A stretch of 64,000 nt of DNA from Candidatus Hydrogenedentes bacterium UBA2224 (lineage in GTDB: Bacteria; Hydrogenedentota; Hydrogenedentia; Hydrogenedentales; SLHB01). Both the position numbers and the translations under genes were made by a program. The stretch is taken from contig DDYW01000181.1 in NCBI GenBank assembly GCA_002348185.1, forward strand, positions 71,848 through 135,847. The letters are read 5' to 3'. The notes below the pieces were generated by a model that saw only the letters and a list, made by a program, of their open reading frames with translations, was not told the origin of the DNA and did no database searches. Shown in pieces: positions 54,661 to 63,476 of the stretch. Numbering within the stretch: position 1 is the first letter of the stretch; each line of letters opens with the position of its first letter.

Positions 54661-56445
54661 ATGATGAAGCCCGCACGAGAATGGATGGCGGAACTCGCGG
54701 AGGTCGTGCCGCCCCCGGATGTGTGCCTGGAGGAGGGGCGCGAAGGCGAACCGACCCTGCGTATTGGCACTGCCTATCTCCACAGCCGCTACAAACCCCG
54801 CGAAGAAGCCAAACGCCTGCTCGACTCCGCGGAGCTGGACCCCGACCGTCCGGTGCTTGTCGTCGGCGTGGGTCTGGGTTATCACATCCTGGAGCTTCTC
54901 GACCGCGGATACCGCGTTGCCGTGGCCGAACCCGACCGCGCCATTGCCGCCCTGGCGGTGGGGGGACTTCTGCGTGATCGCGAGGTTCTGCTGGGCATAG
55001 GCGAGCCGGACGCGATCGCCGCCTCTCCCTTCTTCCAGCGCTTCGTCCGCGATACCCCGCAGGTATTCGTGCATCCTCCGTCCGCCCGCATCCAACCGGC
55101 ATTCGCGGAAGCGATGACGGCCCGGGTATCGCGTGCCGCGCTGCTCGGACAGCGCCTGAGAATCGCCGTCGTGGGCCCGATGTTCGGCGGGTCCCTGCCC
55201 ATTGCCGGACATCTGGTCCGCGCGTTCCAGAAGCTGGGCCATCAGACCGTCTATGCCGACAACAGCCTGGCCTGGAACCTCTACGAGACCATGAGTGCTT
55301 CGGTGAAATCGCGCAAGGCCGCCCATCAACTGGGCGAACTCCTCGTCCATTTTCTGGGGGAATGGTCGTATGCCCGGGTCATGGAATTCGCGCCCGACAT
55401 CTGCGTGGTCATGGCGCAGGCCCCGGTCTCGCCCCAGTTCCCGCTTCGACTGGCCCCCGAGGGCATCGTCACGGCGTTCTGGTATGTCGAGAACTGGCGG
55501 CACCTGCCGTATTGGAAAGAGCTTGCGCCACACTACGACTTCTTCTTCCACATCCAGCCCGGCGCCTTCGAGACCCAGCTCCGCGAGGCGGGATGCCAAT
55601 ATCAGGCCTGTGTACTGACGGGCTGCGACCCGGAGGTGCACCGCCCCGTAACCCTGGAAGACGCGGAACGCGACGAGTTCGCCTGCGACGTTTCCTTCGC
55701 GGGAGCGGGTTACATGAACCGGAACCAGGTGCTGGCCGGCCTCACGGACTATGCCCTGAAAATCTGGGGCGTGAACTGGGCCCATCCCTCCCTCCGGCCC
55801 GTCCTTCAACGCCCAAACGAGCGATTCACGCCTGAATTGTTCGCGAAAATCGTCGCAGGCTCGAAGGTCAACCTGAACCTGCATTCGAGCACGAGTTTCC
55901 CGGGCGTGGATCCCCATTGCGACGCGATTAACCCCCGCGTGTTCGAGATCGCCGCCTGCGGAGGGTTCCAGCTCTGCGACCCGTGCACAGGGCTTGACGC
56001 CTGCTTTGATTTCGCCACCGAGTTGCCCGTCTACACGTCGCTGAAGGAGTTACGGGACAAAATCGACTATTATCTCGCCCATTCCGCCGAACGCGCACAG
56101 ATCGCCGCGGCTGCCCGCGCTCGCGCACTCCGCGACCACACCTACGAAAAACGCGCCGCGCAGATGCTCGAGCGGATACTCGATGCGTTCGGCGCGCGCA
56201 TTCTTCGGAAAGGCATCCGGGTGCAGCGCACGGTCGCCGAGATCAAAGACCGCTGCGCAGAGGATGCCGCCCTGGCGGCCTTCCTCGATACCCTGCCGTC
56301 CGATGCGCTGTTCGACCACGAAACCGTAAATGCGCACCTGCCCACGGCCATGATGGCCCACAACCGGGCCGAAGGGCTGTTCGCTTACTTGAGGGAGTTG
56401 CGCAACTCAGCCGAAGCGCTTCTCCAACTGCGGGACACGGAGTGA
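54661..56445 (+). CDS. CgeB-like glycosyltransferase with Maf-like N-terminus
   Basis: A 594-residue protein. The N-terminal part (about 35-150) has HSRYKPREEAKRLL and VLVVGVGLGYHILELLD. These are typical of the N-terminal region of motility-associated factor (Maf) flagellin glycosyltransferases. The C-terminal part (about 160-500) is a CgeB/DUF3880-type glycosyltransferase (VVGPMFGGSLPIAGHLVRAFQKLG, SFAGAGYMNRNQVL, NPRVFEIAACGGFQLCD). A helical tail of about 90 residues follows. The ATG at 54661 (directly followed by a second ATG) is overlapped by the stop of an 8-codon upstream mini-ORF with a strong ribosome-binding site. Probably modifies flagellin or another surface protein. Confidence 0.82.
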   Translation: MMKPAREWMAELAEVVPPPDVCLEEGREGEPTLRIGTAYLHSRYKPREEAKRLLDSAELDPDRPVLVVGVGLGYHILELLDRGYRVAVAEPDRAIAALAVGGLLRDREVLLGIGEPDAIAASPFFQRFVRDTPQVFVHPPSARIQPAFAEAMTARVSRAALLGQRLRIAVVGPMFGGSLPIAGHLVRAFQKLGHQTVYADNSLAWNLYETMSASVKSRKAAHQLGELLVHFLGEWSYARVMEFAPDICVVMAQAPVSPQFPLRLAPEGIVTAFWYVENWRHLPYWKELAPHYDFFFHIQPGAFETQLREAGCQYQACVLTGCDPEVHRPVTLEDAERDEFACDVSFAGAGYMNRNQVLAGLTDYALKIWGVNWAHPSLRPVLQRPNERFTPELFAKIVAGSKVNLNLHSSTSFPGVDPHCDAINPRVFEIAACGGFQLCDPCTGLDACFDFATELPVYTSLKELRDKIDYYLAHSAERAQIAAAARARALRDHTYEKRAAQMLERILDAFGARILRKGIRVQRTVAEIKDRCAEDAALAAFLDTLPSDALFDHETVNAHLPTAMMAHNRAEGLFAYLRELRNSAEALLQLRDTE

Positions 56446-56449
56446 CGGC

Positions 56450-58144
56450 ATGCGTATCCTGGTAGCCCAGATGACCCGCATGGGAGACATGCTGCAGAAT
56501 TCCACCCTGACCCGCGCGTTGCGCCAGCGCTACCCTGACGCCCACATCACCGCGATGGTGCGGCCCCTGGCGCGCGGTATCGCTGAACGCAATCCCGACA
56601 TCGACGACATCATCCTGTACGAGGAAGACGCGATGTTCTGCGATTTGCGCAGCCGCGATTCGGACCGCTTGCTCCGCGCCTACCGGAGCGCCGCCGCGCT
56701 GGTCGACGACCTGAACGCGCGCCGGTTCGACGTCGTCTACAACTGCACGCTCAGTATCGCTTCGGCCATGTTGCTGAAACTGGTCCGCGTCCCGCGGACC
56801 ATCGGGGCGCATCTCAGTGACGACTGGCGTTTCGTGCTTCGTGGACGCTGGACCAACTACTTCTTCACCAGCGTGTATCAGCGCGCGTACAGCGACATCA
56901 ACATCAGCGATGTCTTCCGCAATCTCATGGAGGACGCGCCGCCCGTCTCCGGGCTCAGTCTGGCCATCACGGACGATGACCGCCGCGAGGCGCGGGAGAT
57001 TCTCGCCAGGCATGGCGTCCGCGAGCGGGATTTCGTGGTCTGCATGCAACTCGGGGCCAGCGACACGTCCAAGCGCTGGCCCGTTGCCCAGTTCGCGGAA
57101 CTGGCGCGCCGCCTGGCCGCTGAGAAGAACGCGAGAATCTGCCTGCTGGGCGTGGAATCCGAAGCCCCGCTGGGAGACGCCTTCGAGACCCAGGCGCCGG
57201 GGCTCGGCATTCACCTTTTTGGCAAGACCACCATTCCGCAACTGGCCGCCCTCCTCGAGTCCGCGCGCGTGCTGGTCACCAACGATACGGGCACCATGCA
57301 TGTTGCCGCGGCCGTGCGCTGTCCGATTCTCCTGCTGTCGGTGGGATACGTTCATTTTCGCGAGACCGGCCCCTACGGCGAAGGCCATCTGGCGCTCGAA
57401 CGCCGGAAAGACTACCTCGCCCCCATGAACAAAGACGAGACGTCCGCCGACGAGCGCGGCGCCATCCCCCCCGGACCCGTGACGGACCTGCTCGAACTGC
57501 TGCTCGCTCCCTCCCCGGAGGGGTGCATCCCTTCCCTGCCCGACTCGCCCGAGTGGGCCAGCCTCGACGTCTATCAGTCCCGGTTTGCCCCGGACGGCTT
57601 TCTCGAGTGGTATCCGGTGATTCGCCGTCCCATGACCGAGACCGATTTCCTGCGTGTCGCGTACCGCAACACCTGGATCGCCCATCTCTGCCCCTCCGTT
57701 TCCCGCGAGACGCTTCTCGACGGGATTCGGCGGGTCGCGGCCTGTTTTGCGCCGGACGGCACGGCCGCGCTCGAGGGTTGGCATCAACACTGGAGCGCGG
57801 TCTTCCGCCAACTGGAACAGCTCGCACGGCAGGGAAGCCAGAAGACGGAACAACTCAGGGCCTGCCTCCGCCACGGCAGGAACATCGCCACCGCCCGGGA
57901 GATTGTGGGCGAGCTCATGCGGCTGGATGAAGACACGCGCCTCTTCGCGGAGTTGAACGGGGGATGCCGCCCGCTGATCAGCATCGCGCGTTTCCAGCGC
58001 GACAATCTCGAGGGGGCCGACCCGATGCCGCTTGCGGAAATGACGCAGGAGATCTACCGGGAACTTTCCGAGCGCGCCGCGCTGATGCGGGCGCACTTCG
58101 ACGCCATCCGCGTCGCCATGCATGCCGTGGACACGGAGACCTAG
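56450..58144 (+). CDS. Glycosyltransferase family 9 (heptosyltransferase-like) with long C-terminal extension
   Basis: A 564-residue protein. The first ~350 residues are GT9/ADP-heptose:LPS heptosyltransferase-like: MRILVAQMTRMGDMLQNSTL, RRFDVVYNC, VVCMQLGASDTSKRWPVAQFA, and the nucleotide-sugar site LVTNDTGTMHVAAAV near 280. The last ~200 residues (from about 365) are extra, mostly helical, rich in Arg and Leu, and not part of standard GT9 proteins. It starts 4 nt after the preceding gene. The context suggests it adds a sugar to the same surface target rather than to lipopolysaccharide, but a core-oligosaccharide role is possible. Confidence 0.85.
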   Translation: MRILVAQMTRMGDMLQNSTLTRALRQRYPDAHITAMVRPLARGIAERNPDIDDIILYEEDAMFCDLRSRDSDRLLRAYRSAAALVDDLNARRFDVVYNCTLSIASAMLLKLVRVPRTIGAHLSDDWRFVLRGRWTNYFFTSVYQRAYSDINISDVFRNLMEDAPPVSGLSLAITDDDRREAREILARHGVRERDFVVCMQLGASDTSKRWPVAQFAELARRLAAEKNARICLLGVESEAPLGDAFETQAPGLGIHLFGKTTIPQLAALLESARVLVTNDTGTMHVAAAVRCPILLLSVGYVHFRETGPYGEGHLALERRKDYLAPMNKDETSADERGAIPPGPVTDLLELLLAPSPEGCIPSLPDSPEWASLDVYQSRFAPDGFLEWYPVIRRPMTETDFLRVAYRNTWIAHLCPSVSRETLLDGIRRVAACFAPDGTAALEGWHQHWSAVFRQLEQLARQGSQKTEQLRACLRHGRNIATAREIVGELMRLDEDTRLFAELNGGCRPLISIARFQRDNLEGADPMPLAEMTQEIYRELSERAALMRAHFDAIRVAMHAVDTET

Positions 58145-58147
58145 CCC

Positions 58148-59815
58148 CTATTTCGCCTCAGGCGAGAGCAGGCTCCGCGCGTGTTCGAGGCTGACCGCAG
58201 AGACCGAACCGTCGAGCAGACGCGCCAGCTCGCGCACCCGGTCCTCGTCGGCGATACGCGCTACCGAAGTGACGGTCCGCTTCTTCTGCGTTGCTTTGGC
58301 CACGTGGAAATGCGTTTCGGCGGCGGCCGCGATCTGCGGCAGATGCGAGATGCAGATCGTCTGGTGCGAGGCCGCGAGTTCGCTGAGTTTTGCCGCCACT
58401 TTTGTCGCCACGGCCCCGCCCACCCCCGCGTCAATCTCGTCGAAGATCAGTGTGGGAATGGTGTCGGCGTTCGCAAACACACTCTTGAGCGCCAGCATGA
58501 CCCGCGAGATCTCGCCGCCCGACGCCACGTGACGCAACGCCTTCAACGGTTCGCCGGGATTAGCGGCCAGCAGAAACTCTACCCGGTCGGTCCCGGTCGA
58601 ACAGAGTTCTCCGCGCTCGAACCGGGTCTCAAACTGGCCTCCCTTCATCCCGAGTTCCGCGAGGGCGGCAGCGATCTGTTTGTCGAGCGTGCGGGCAGCC
58701 TTCTTGCGCTGTTCGGACAAGATCCCGGCAAGACACCGGGCCTCTTCCAGCAGGACGCCGTGCCGGCGCCTCAATTGCGCAAGGCACTCATCGCGATGTT
58801 CAAACGCCGCGACTTCGGCGCTGGCGCGTTCACAATACGCCAACACCGCGTCAATCGATTCGCCGTACTTCCGTTTCAACGCGCTGATCAGCGTCAGCCG
58901 CGCGTTAATACCCTCAAGCTCCTGCGGATCAAACTCGATTTCCGTGGTAAATTCACGCAGTTCCGCGGCAACATCCTCAATCTTGTCGCGCGCCTCCGAC
59001 AGACGCTCTACAAGGGGCACGAAACGGCTGTTGATTCGGGCCAGTTCCTCCACGTCGCCCACCGCGGCGGCCAGGGCATCCACCACCGCCCCTTCATCGC
59101 GCTCGTGAAGCGTGGCATACGCATGCGAACTCAGTTCGAATATCCGCTCGGCATGCGTGAGCAGGTCGCGCCGCTCCCGGCTCTCCTCCTCCTCGCCAGG
59201 TTGCAGACCCGCCGTCAGGATCTCCCGGACCTCGTGCTGCAGAAATTCAACGCGCCGGGCGCGTTCCCGGTCGTCCACCTCCAGGGCGGCCAGGTCGCGT
59301 TCCACATCACGCAGGGCCGACACCGCTTCCGCAACGGCGCCGGCGGCCCTCTCCGCGCCGGCAAACCCGTCCAGCAGATCCAGTTGACGGGCGGGTTTGA
59401 GGAGGGACTGGTGTTCGTGCTGCCCGTGCAGATCGACCAGCTCGTCGCCAATGGCAGCAAGCACTGCCAGAGGCACCGGCGCGCCGCCGGCATAGGCCCG
59501 GCTCCGGCCGTCCGGGGTGACCACGCGCGACAGGATCAACACCCCGTCGTCGAGCGCAATATCCGACTCCTGAAGCGCCGCCGCCAAATCGCGGGCCGGT
59601 GTGCCGATGCGGAACACGGCATCCACGCGGGCCCGGTCCGCGCCGTCGCGCACCCCTTCCGCGGACGCGCGCGCTCCGAGCACCAGGTTCAGCGCCCCGA
59701 CAATGATGGATTTGCCGGCGCCCGTTTCCCCCGTCAGGACATTGAATCCGGGGCCGAACTCGAGCTCGATGTCGTCGATTAACGCGTAGTTCTGTATGTG
59801 CAGGCTTTCAAGCAT
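58148..59815 (-). CDS. recN: DNA repair protein RecN
   Basis: A 555-residue SMC-like ATPase used in double-strand break repair. It has Walker A LTGETGAGKSI (residues 28-37) at the N-terminus and two coiled-coil stretches (about 150-370) around a shorter middle. The C-terminal ABC signature HVASGGEISRVMLALK, Walker B TLIFDEIDAGVGG and ICISHLPQIAA complete the fold. Length matches E. coli RecN (553). It lies 33 nt after tlyA on the same strand, a neighbour pair seen in many bacteria. The convergent glycosyltransferase gene ends 3 nt away. Confidence 0.95.
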   Translation of the reverse strand: MLESLHIQNYALIDDIELEFGPGFNVLTGETGAGKSIIVGALNLVLGARASAEGVRDGADRARVDAVFRIGTPARDLAAALQESDIALDDGVLILSRVVTPDGRSRAYAGGAPVPLAVLAAIGDELVDLHGQHEHQSLLKPARQLDLLDGFAGAERAAGAVAEAVSALRDVERDLAALEVDDRERARRVEFLQHEVREILTAGLQPGEEEESRERRDLLTHAERIFELSSHAYATLHERDEGAVVDALAAAVGDVEELARINSRFVPLVERLSEARDKIEDVAAELREFTTEIEFDPQELEGINARLTLISALKRKYGESIDAVLAYCERASAEVAAFEHRDECLAQLRRRHGVLLEEARCLAGILSEQRKKAARTLDKQIAAALAELGMKGGQFETRFERGELCSTGTDRVEFLLAANPGEPLKALRHVASGGEISRVMLALKSVFANADTIPTLIFDEIDAGVGGAVATKVAAKLSELAASHQTICISHLPQIAAAAETHFHVAKATQKKRTVTSVARIADEDRVRELARLLDGSVSAVSLEHARSLLSPEAK

Positions 59816-59848
59816 GGCAGTACTGGTTCGTCTAATGTGGCCGGGCGC

Positions 59849-60589
59849 CTATTCTACCGCCGGAAGCCTCAAATGCGCCAGAAATTCCTGATTGCCCTTG
59901 GGCCCCTTCAGCGGGGAGGGCGCTACTCCCAGCGATTCGAACCCCAGGAGCTCGGCGCCCTCGATGACTTCCTCCACGACCCGGGCGCGCACCGCCTCAT
60001 CGCGAACAACGCCGCCCTTGCCGACCAGCGCCTTCCCTGCCTCAAACTGCGGCTTGACCAGCACCACCCCCTCGGCGGGTCTCTTGAGCAAGGTCTTGAG
60101 CACGGGAAGCACCAGCCGCAGCGAGATGAATGAGCAGTCGGCCGTGAACACTTCGGGGGGCATGGGCAACGCCTCCGGGGTTACGTTTCGGATATTCGTG
60201 CGCTCCATCACACGCACCCGGGGATCCTGGCGAAGCCGCCAGGCCAGTTGGCCATACCCGACATCTACGGCATACACGTACGCGGCTTCGTGCTGCAGAA
60301 GACAATCGGTGAATCCGCCCGTCGATGCCCCAACGTCAATCGCGACCCGGCCCGCGACGTCAAATGCGAATGCCGTAAATGCCGCTTCCAGTTTGTCCCC
60401 GCCCCGGCTGACGAAACGGGGCTCGTCGCGGATCTCCAGCGGCGTGGACACATCCAGCCGCATGCCCGGTTTGTCGAGCTTCCGTCCGTCAGGGCCGTAC
60501 ACCTGCCCGGTGTGTATCAGTCCCCGGGCCTTTGAGCGCGACACGCCGGCCTGGCGTTGCACGAGTATGTCCAGCCGCTCCTTCTCCAT
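59849..60589 (-). CDS. tlyA: TlyA family rRNA 2'-O-methyltransferase
   Basis: A 246-residue protein: an N-terminal S4 RNA-binding domain (RLDILVQRQAGVSRSKARGLIHTGQVYG) joined to an FtsJ-like methyltransferase (FVSRGGDKLEAA, VAIDVGASTGGFTDCLL, VYAVDVGYGQLAW, PEVFTADCSFISLRLVLPVL, LVKPQFEAGK). TlyA methylates cytidine 2'-O in 16S and 23S rRNA in mycobacteria; haemolysin annotations of this family are historical. The ATG at 60589 gives the usual length; upstream in-frame starts would add an unrelated segment. It lies upstream of recN, as in many genomes. Confidence 0.93.
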   Translation of the reverse strand: MEKERLDILVQRQAGVSRSKARGLIHTGQVYGPDGRKLDKPGMRLDVSTPLEIRDEPRFVSRGGDKLEAAFTAFAFDVAGRVAIDVGASTGGFTDCLLQHEAAYVYAVDVGYGQLAWRLRQDPRVRVMERTNIRNVTPEALPMPPEVFTADCSFISLRLVLPVLKTLLKRPAEGVVLVKPQFEAGKALVGKGGVVRDEAVRARVVEEVIEGAELLGFESLGVAPSPLKGPKGNQEFLAHLRLPAVE

Positions 60590-60688
60590 AGGCACCGGTT
60601 CACGTAGAATGGCATTTTTCACTGCGATGCCAGCATGCGGCAGCCGGACCCGCAGTGTCACGTTCAATAAGTAACCTCTTCACTGCGG

Positions 60689-62467
60689 TCACGCTTGCGG
60701 AACGGCTTTTCCTCGCATGCTGCTCCAGGCCATCAGCCCCCCGATCGCCACCAGGATCATCCCAAGAATAATGTCCAGCTTGCGCGGCACCGGTTCGCTG
60801 ATCCACGGAACCAAGGCCAGCATCATCACGCCGATGACCGCGACACACACGCCCACGATCCGGAACGGCGACATGATGGCCGCGCCGGCGGTCTCGTGCT
60901 CTTTGTCCTCGGGCAATTCCCCAATGGGGGTGTCCAGGCGCTTCAAAAACGTTTCAGCCCGCGCAAGCTCATCGCTGCGGGCGGGGACCAGCAGGCTGGT
61001 CAGTTCCATCACCAGGTACGTGACAATGGCCGTGCTCAAGAACATGGCGATCTCTAGCTTCACCTCAAATCTGCCGAAAAAGAACGCCTCGCTGTCCGGA
61101 ACCCAGGATATGCCCGCAAATGTCAGCGGGGACTTGTGGAACGACAGCGCGAACAGCAGCAGACCCACCACGGTGCCGCACAGAAAACCGATGACCGCGC
61201 TTCGAGCGGTGTGTCGGCGCGACAACAGGCCCAGCAGCATCGGCACCGCCACCGGCGCGGTCGCCACGCCAAACAGAGTCACCATGATGCGGAACATGTT
61301 CTCCGCCCGTCCCCGCGCGAGAAGCAGCGCGGTCCCCAGAGCAACGACCCCGACAAGCAGCGTCATCAGACGGCCCACCGCCACGAGTTCCTTCTGAGAC
61401 GCGGAGGGACGGATCAGACGCCGGTATACGTCGTTGGTGAGCACTCCGGCACAGACGTTGTAATCACCGCTCAGGGTGGACATGGTCGCCGCGAACATCG
61501 CCGCGATGGCCAGGCCCAGCATGCCCGCCGGGAGGAGCTGCGCGCACAGAATCGGGTAGACGTCGCCCGCATCCTGGAGCGCGGGCACGAACTGCCGCGC
61601 CGCGATTGCGGGAAAGAACATCAACGGCGGGCCGATGATGTAGAGCGCTATGACCATCCATCCCACCTTGAGCGCGTCGCGCTCTTTGGGCACGCAGTAA
61701 TACCGCTGGATGAGCGCCCAGTTGATGCTGCTCCACGCCAGGCTGTACAGCATGACCAGCGGGATCACATAGGCCCAGCTGAATTCAGGGGAGGTCATAT
61801 TGAAGAAGCCCTCGGGCGAATTGGCGAGAATCTGGCCCAGGCCGCCCGCACGCTGAATGGACAACGGCAGAATCACAAGCAAACCCACGGTCAGCACCAC
61901 GAACTGCACAAAATCGGTCACCATCACGGCCCACAGACCGCCCATGAACGTGTAAACCAGCATAATCCCGCCCGCGCCGAGGATGCTGTACTTGATGTCG
62001 ACGCCCGTGCAGATCGAGATGAACTTGCCCGTGGCAAACAGCTTGATCCCGTCGTCTATCATGCGCACCGGAATTCCCTGCCAGGCAAAGATTTGCCGCA
62101 GCAGGGGGTTGTAGCGTGTCTCCAGATACTCCACGGGACTGTCGATGCGCGCGCGCCGCCACCGTTTCGCAAACAGCAGCACGCTGAACAGCGTGGCCGG
62201 CACCGCCACCCAGAGCAGGGTCACCCCCACCCATCCGTACCGGTAACAGATCGACGGGTAGAACACAAACGCCGCCACGCTGAAACTCGTCATGTAGAAC
62301 GAAACGCCGCTCAGCCACCACGGGATGCTGTTGCCCCCCCGGAAATAGTCCTTCATGCGCTTCATGTACCGGTAGAAATAGACGCCGATAGCGAGCATCA
62401 GAATGAAATACCCGGCTATCATGAAATTGTCCGGAAGTTGCAGACTCCCCTGCGCCGCGTCATCCAT
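60689..62467 (-). CDS. Sodium:solute symporter (SSS family)
   Basis: A 592-residue inner-membrane transporter with about 13-14 hydrophobic helices. Family marks: MIAGYFILMLAIGVYFYRYMKRMKDYFRGG, IPWWLSGVSFYMTSFSVAAFV, GIMLVYTFMGGLWAVMVTDFVQF and GLAIAAMFAATMSTLSGDYN. The last is the conserved helix-8 sodium-site region. SSS proteins import sugars, amino acids, vitamins or organic anions with Na+. The ATG at 62467 has AGGAG ten nt upstream. It is next to a secreted sugar-isomerase-like gene, so a sugar or cyclitol substrate is a reasonable inference. Short GC-rich tail after the last helix. Confidence 0.92.
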   Translation of the reverse strand: MDDAAQGSLQLPDNFMIAGYFILMLAIGVYFYRYMKRMKDYFRGGNSIPWWLSGVSFYMTSFSVAAFVFYPSICYRYGWVGVTLLWVAVPATLFSVLLFAKRWRRARIDSPVEYLETRYNPLLRQIFAWQGIPVRMIDDGIKLFATGKFISICTGVDIKYSILGAGGIMLVYTFMGGLWAVMVTDFVQFVVLTVGLLVILPLSIQRAGGLGQILANSPEGFFNMTSPEFSWAYVIPLVMLYSLAWSSINWALIQRYYCVPKERDALKVGWMVIALYIIGPPLMFFPAIAARQFVPALQDAGDVYPILCAQLLPAGMLGLAIAAMFAATMSTLSGDYNVCAGVLTNDVYRRLIRPSASQKELVAVGRLMTLLVGVVALGTALLLARGRAENMFRIMVTLFGVATAPVAVPMLLGLLSRRHTARSAVIGFLCGTVVGLLLFALSFHKSPLTFAGISWVPDSEAFFFGRFEVKLEIAMFLSTAIVTYLVMELTSLLVPARSDELARAETFLKRLDTPIGELPEDKEHETAGAAIMSPFRIVGVCVAVIGVMMLALVPWISEPVPRKLDIILGMILVAIGGLMAWSSMRGKAVPQA

Positions 62468-62566
62468 CGAGGTCGTTCTCCTGGGTGCTTGCTGAAACGC
62501 GGCGGCCCTCACCCCCGGGCCGCCGCGTCTGATTCTCCCAAACGGGCAAAACGGGCCGGACGCCGC

Positions 62567-63445
62567 TTACTCGAAGCGCCCGAGCGACCGGATATACGCG
62601 ATCGACTCGGCGACCGCGAGCTTCGTCTCGAGTTCGCTCAGCTCGACGCCCTTGACGCCCTCAAACTCCAGCGTGATCGGGCCCGTGTACCCGTGTTCCC
62701 GCAGCAGCGCGAGGATCGCGGGCACGTCCACGACGCCCTGGCCCACGGCCGGGAAATTCCAGGTCTCGAATTCCCCTGAATGGTCCTTGATCTCCACCGT
62801 GGCCACGTAATCGATGATCTTCCTCAATTCCGCGACCGCATCCGTATTCTTGTTGTAATACGTGATGTTTGCGGTGTCGAAATTGACGCGAATGTTCGGG
62901 TGGTTGATGGCTTTCATGGTCTCGAGATGCACGTCGCCGTTCGTGCCGAGGTCCGGGTGCGTTTCGAGGGCAATCGTCACGCCATGCTTCGCGGCGAGGT
63001 CGCCGGCGCGGCGAAGCCGGTCAAAGACCACCTCCCTGGCCGCATCGTTGCGTTTCGCCGAGAGAAACATGTATTTCACGCCCATCTTCTCGCAGATGGC
63101 GGCCTGCTGGCCGAGCTCTTCCACACTCGAATCTTTCGAGAGGTCGGTGCTGGCGCGCATCACCAGGGGTTTCAGGCCATGTTCGCCCAGTCGAGCCATC
63201 TCCTGCTCCACCGCCGCGGCCTCCGGCACATTCATGAATACGTACCGGACCCTGAGGTTCTGCAAGTGCGGCAGGGCAGCTTCCGGATACTTGCCGTAAT
63301 TGGCCAGACGGCAGGCCAGGCGGTTCGCGCCTGTGGCGCACGCTGGTCCCGTGTCGCCAGCACACGGATGCGTGCGCGCGCACGCGAGCGTCATCCCCGC
63401 CAGCCCCAGCGCCACAAACAGACAGGCCATTCCCCTTGTACGCAT
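62567..63445 (-). CDS. Secreted sugar phosphate isomerase/epimerase-like TIM barrel
   Basis: A 292-residue protein. ATG 63445 follows GGGAGGAG and starts an export signal (GMACLFVALGLAGMTLAC) with a possible, non-canonical lipobox (TLAC). The rest is an AP-endonuclease-2-like TIM barrel: YVFMNVPEAAAVEQEMARLGE, LSAKRNDAAREVVFDRL, HGVTIALETHPDLG, RVNFDTANITYYN, TVEIKDHSGEFE and ITLEFEG. The metal ligands Glu and His/Asp are present. Such secreted isomerase-like proteins are frequent in Planctomycetota and relatives; the reaction is not established. It follows the DegT-type gene by 31 nt. Confidence 0.88.
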   Translation of the reverse strand: MRTRGMACLFVALGLAGMTLACARTHPCAGDTGPACATGANRLACRLANYGKYPEAALPHLQNLRVRYVFMNVPEAAAVEQEMARLGEHGLKPLVMRASTDLSKDSSVEELGQQAAICEKMGVKYMFLSAKRNDAAREVVFDRLRRAGDLAAKHGVTIALETHPDLGTNGDVHLETMKAINHPNIRVNFDTANITYYNKNTDAVAELRKIIDYVATVEIKDHSGEFETWNFPAVGQGVVDVPAILALLREHGYTGPITLEFEGVKGVELSELETKLAVAESIAYIRSLGRFE

Positions 63446-63476
63446 CGCCAGTCTCCTCCCGCTCGTTTGATCCGAA

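Noticed and set aside
59849..60667. TlyA as a haemolysin with a longer N-terminus
   Set aside because: The 26 extra residues upstream lack family similarity, and S4 plus FtsJ motifs identify an rRNA methyltransferase.
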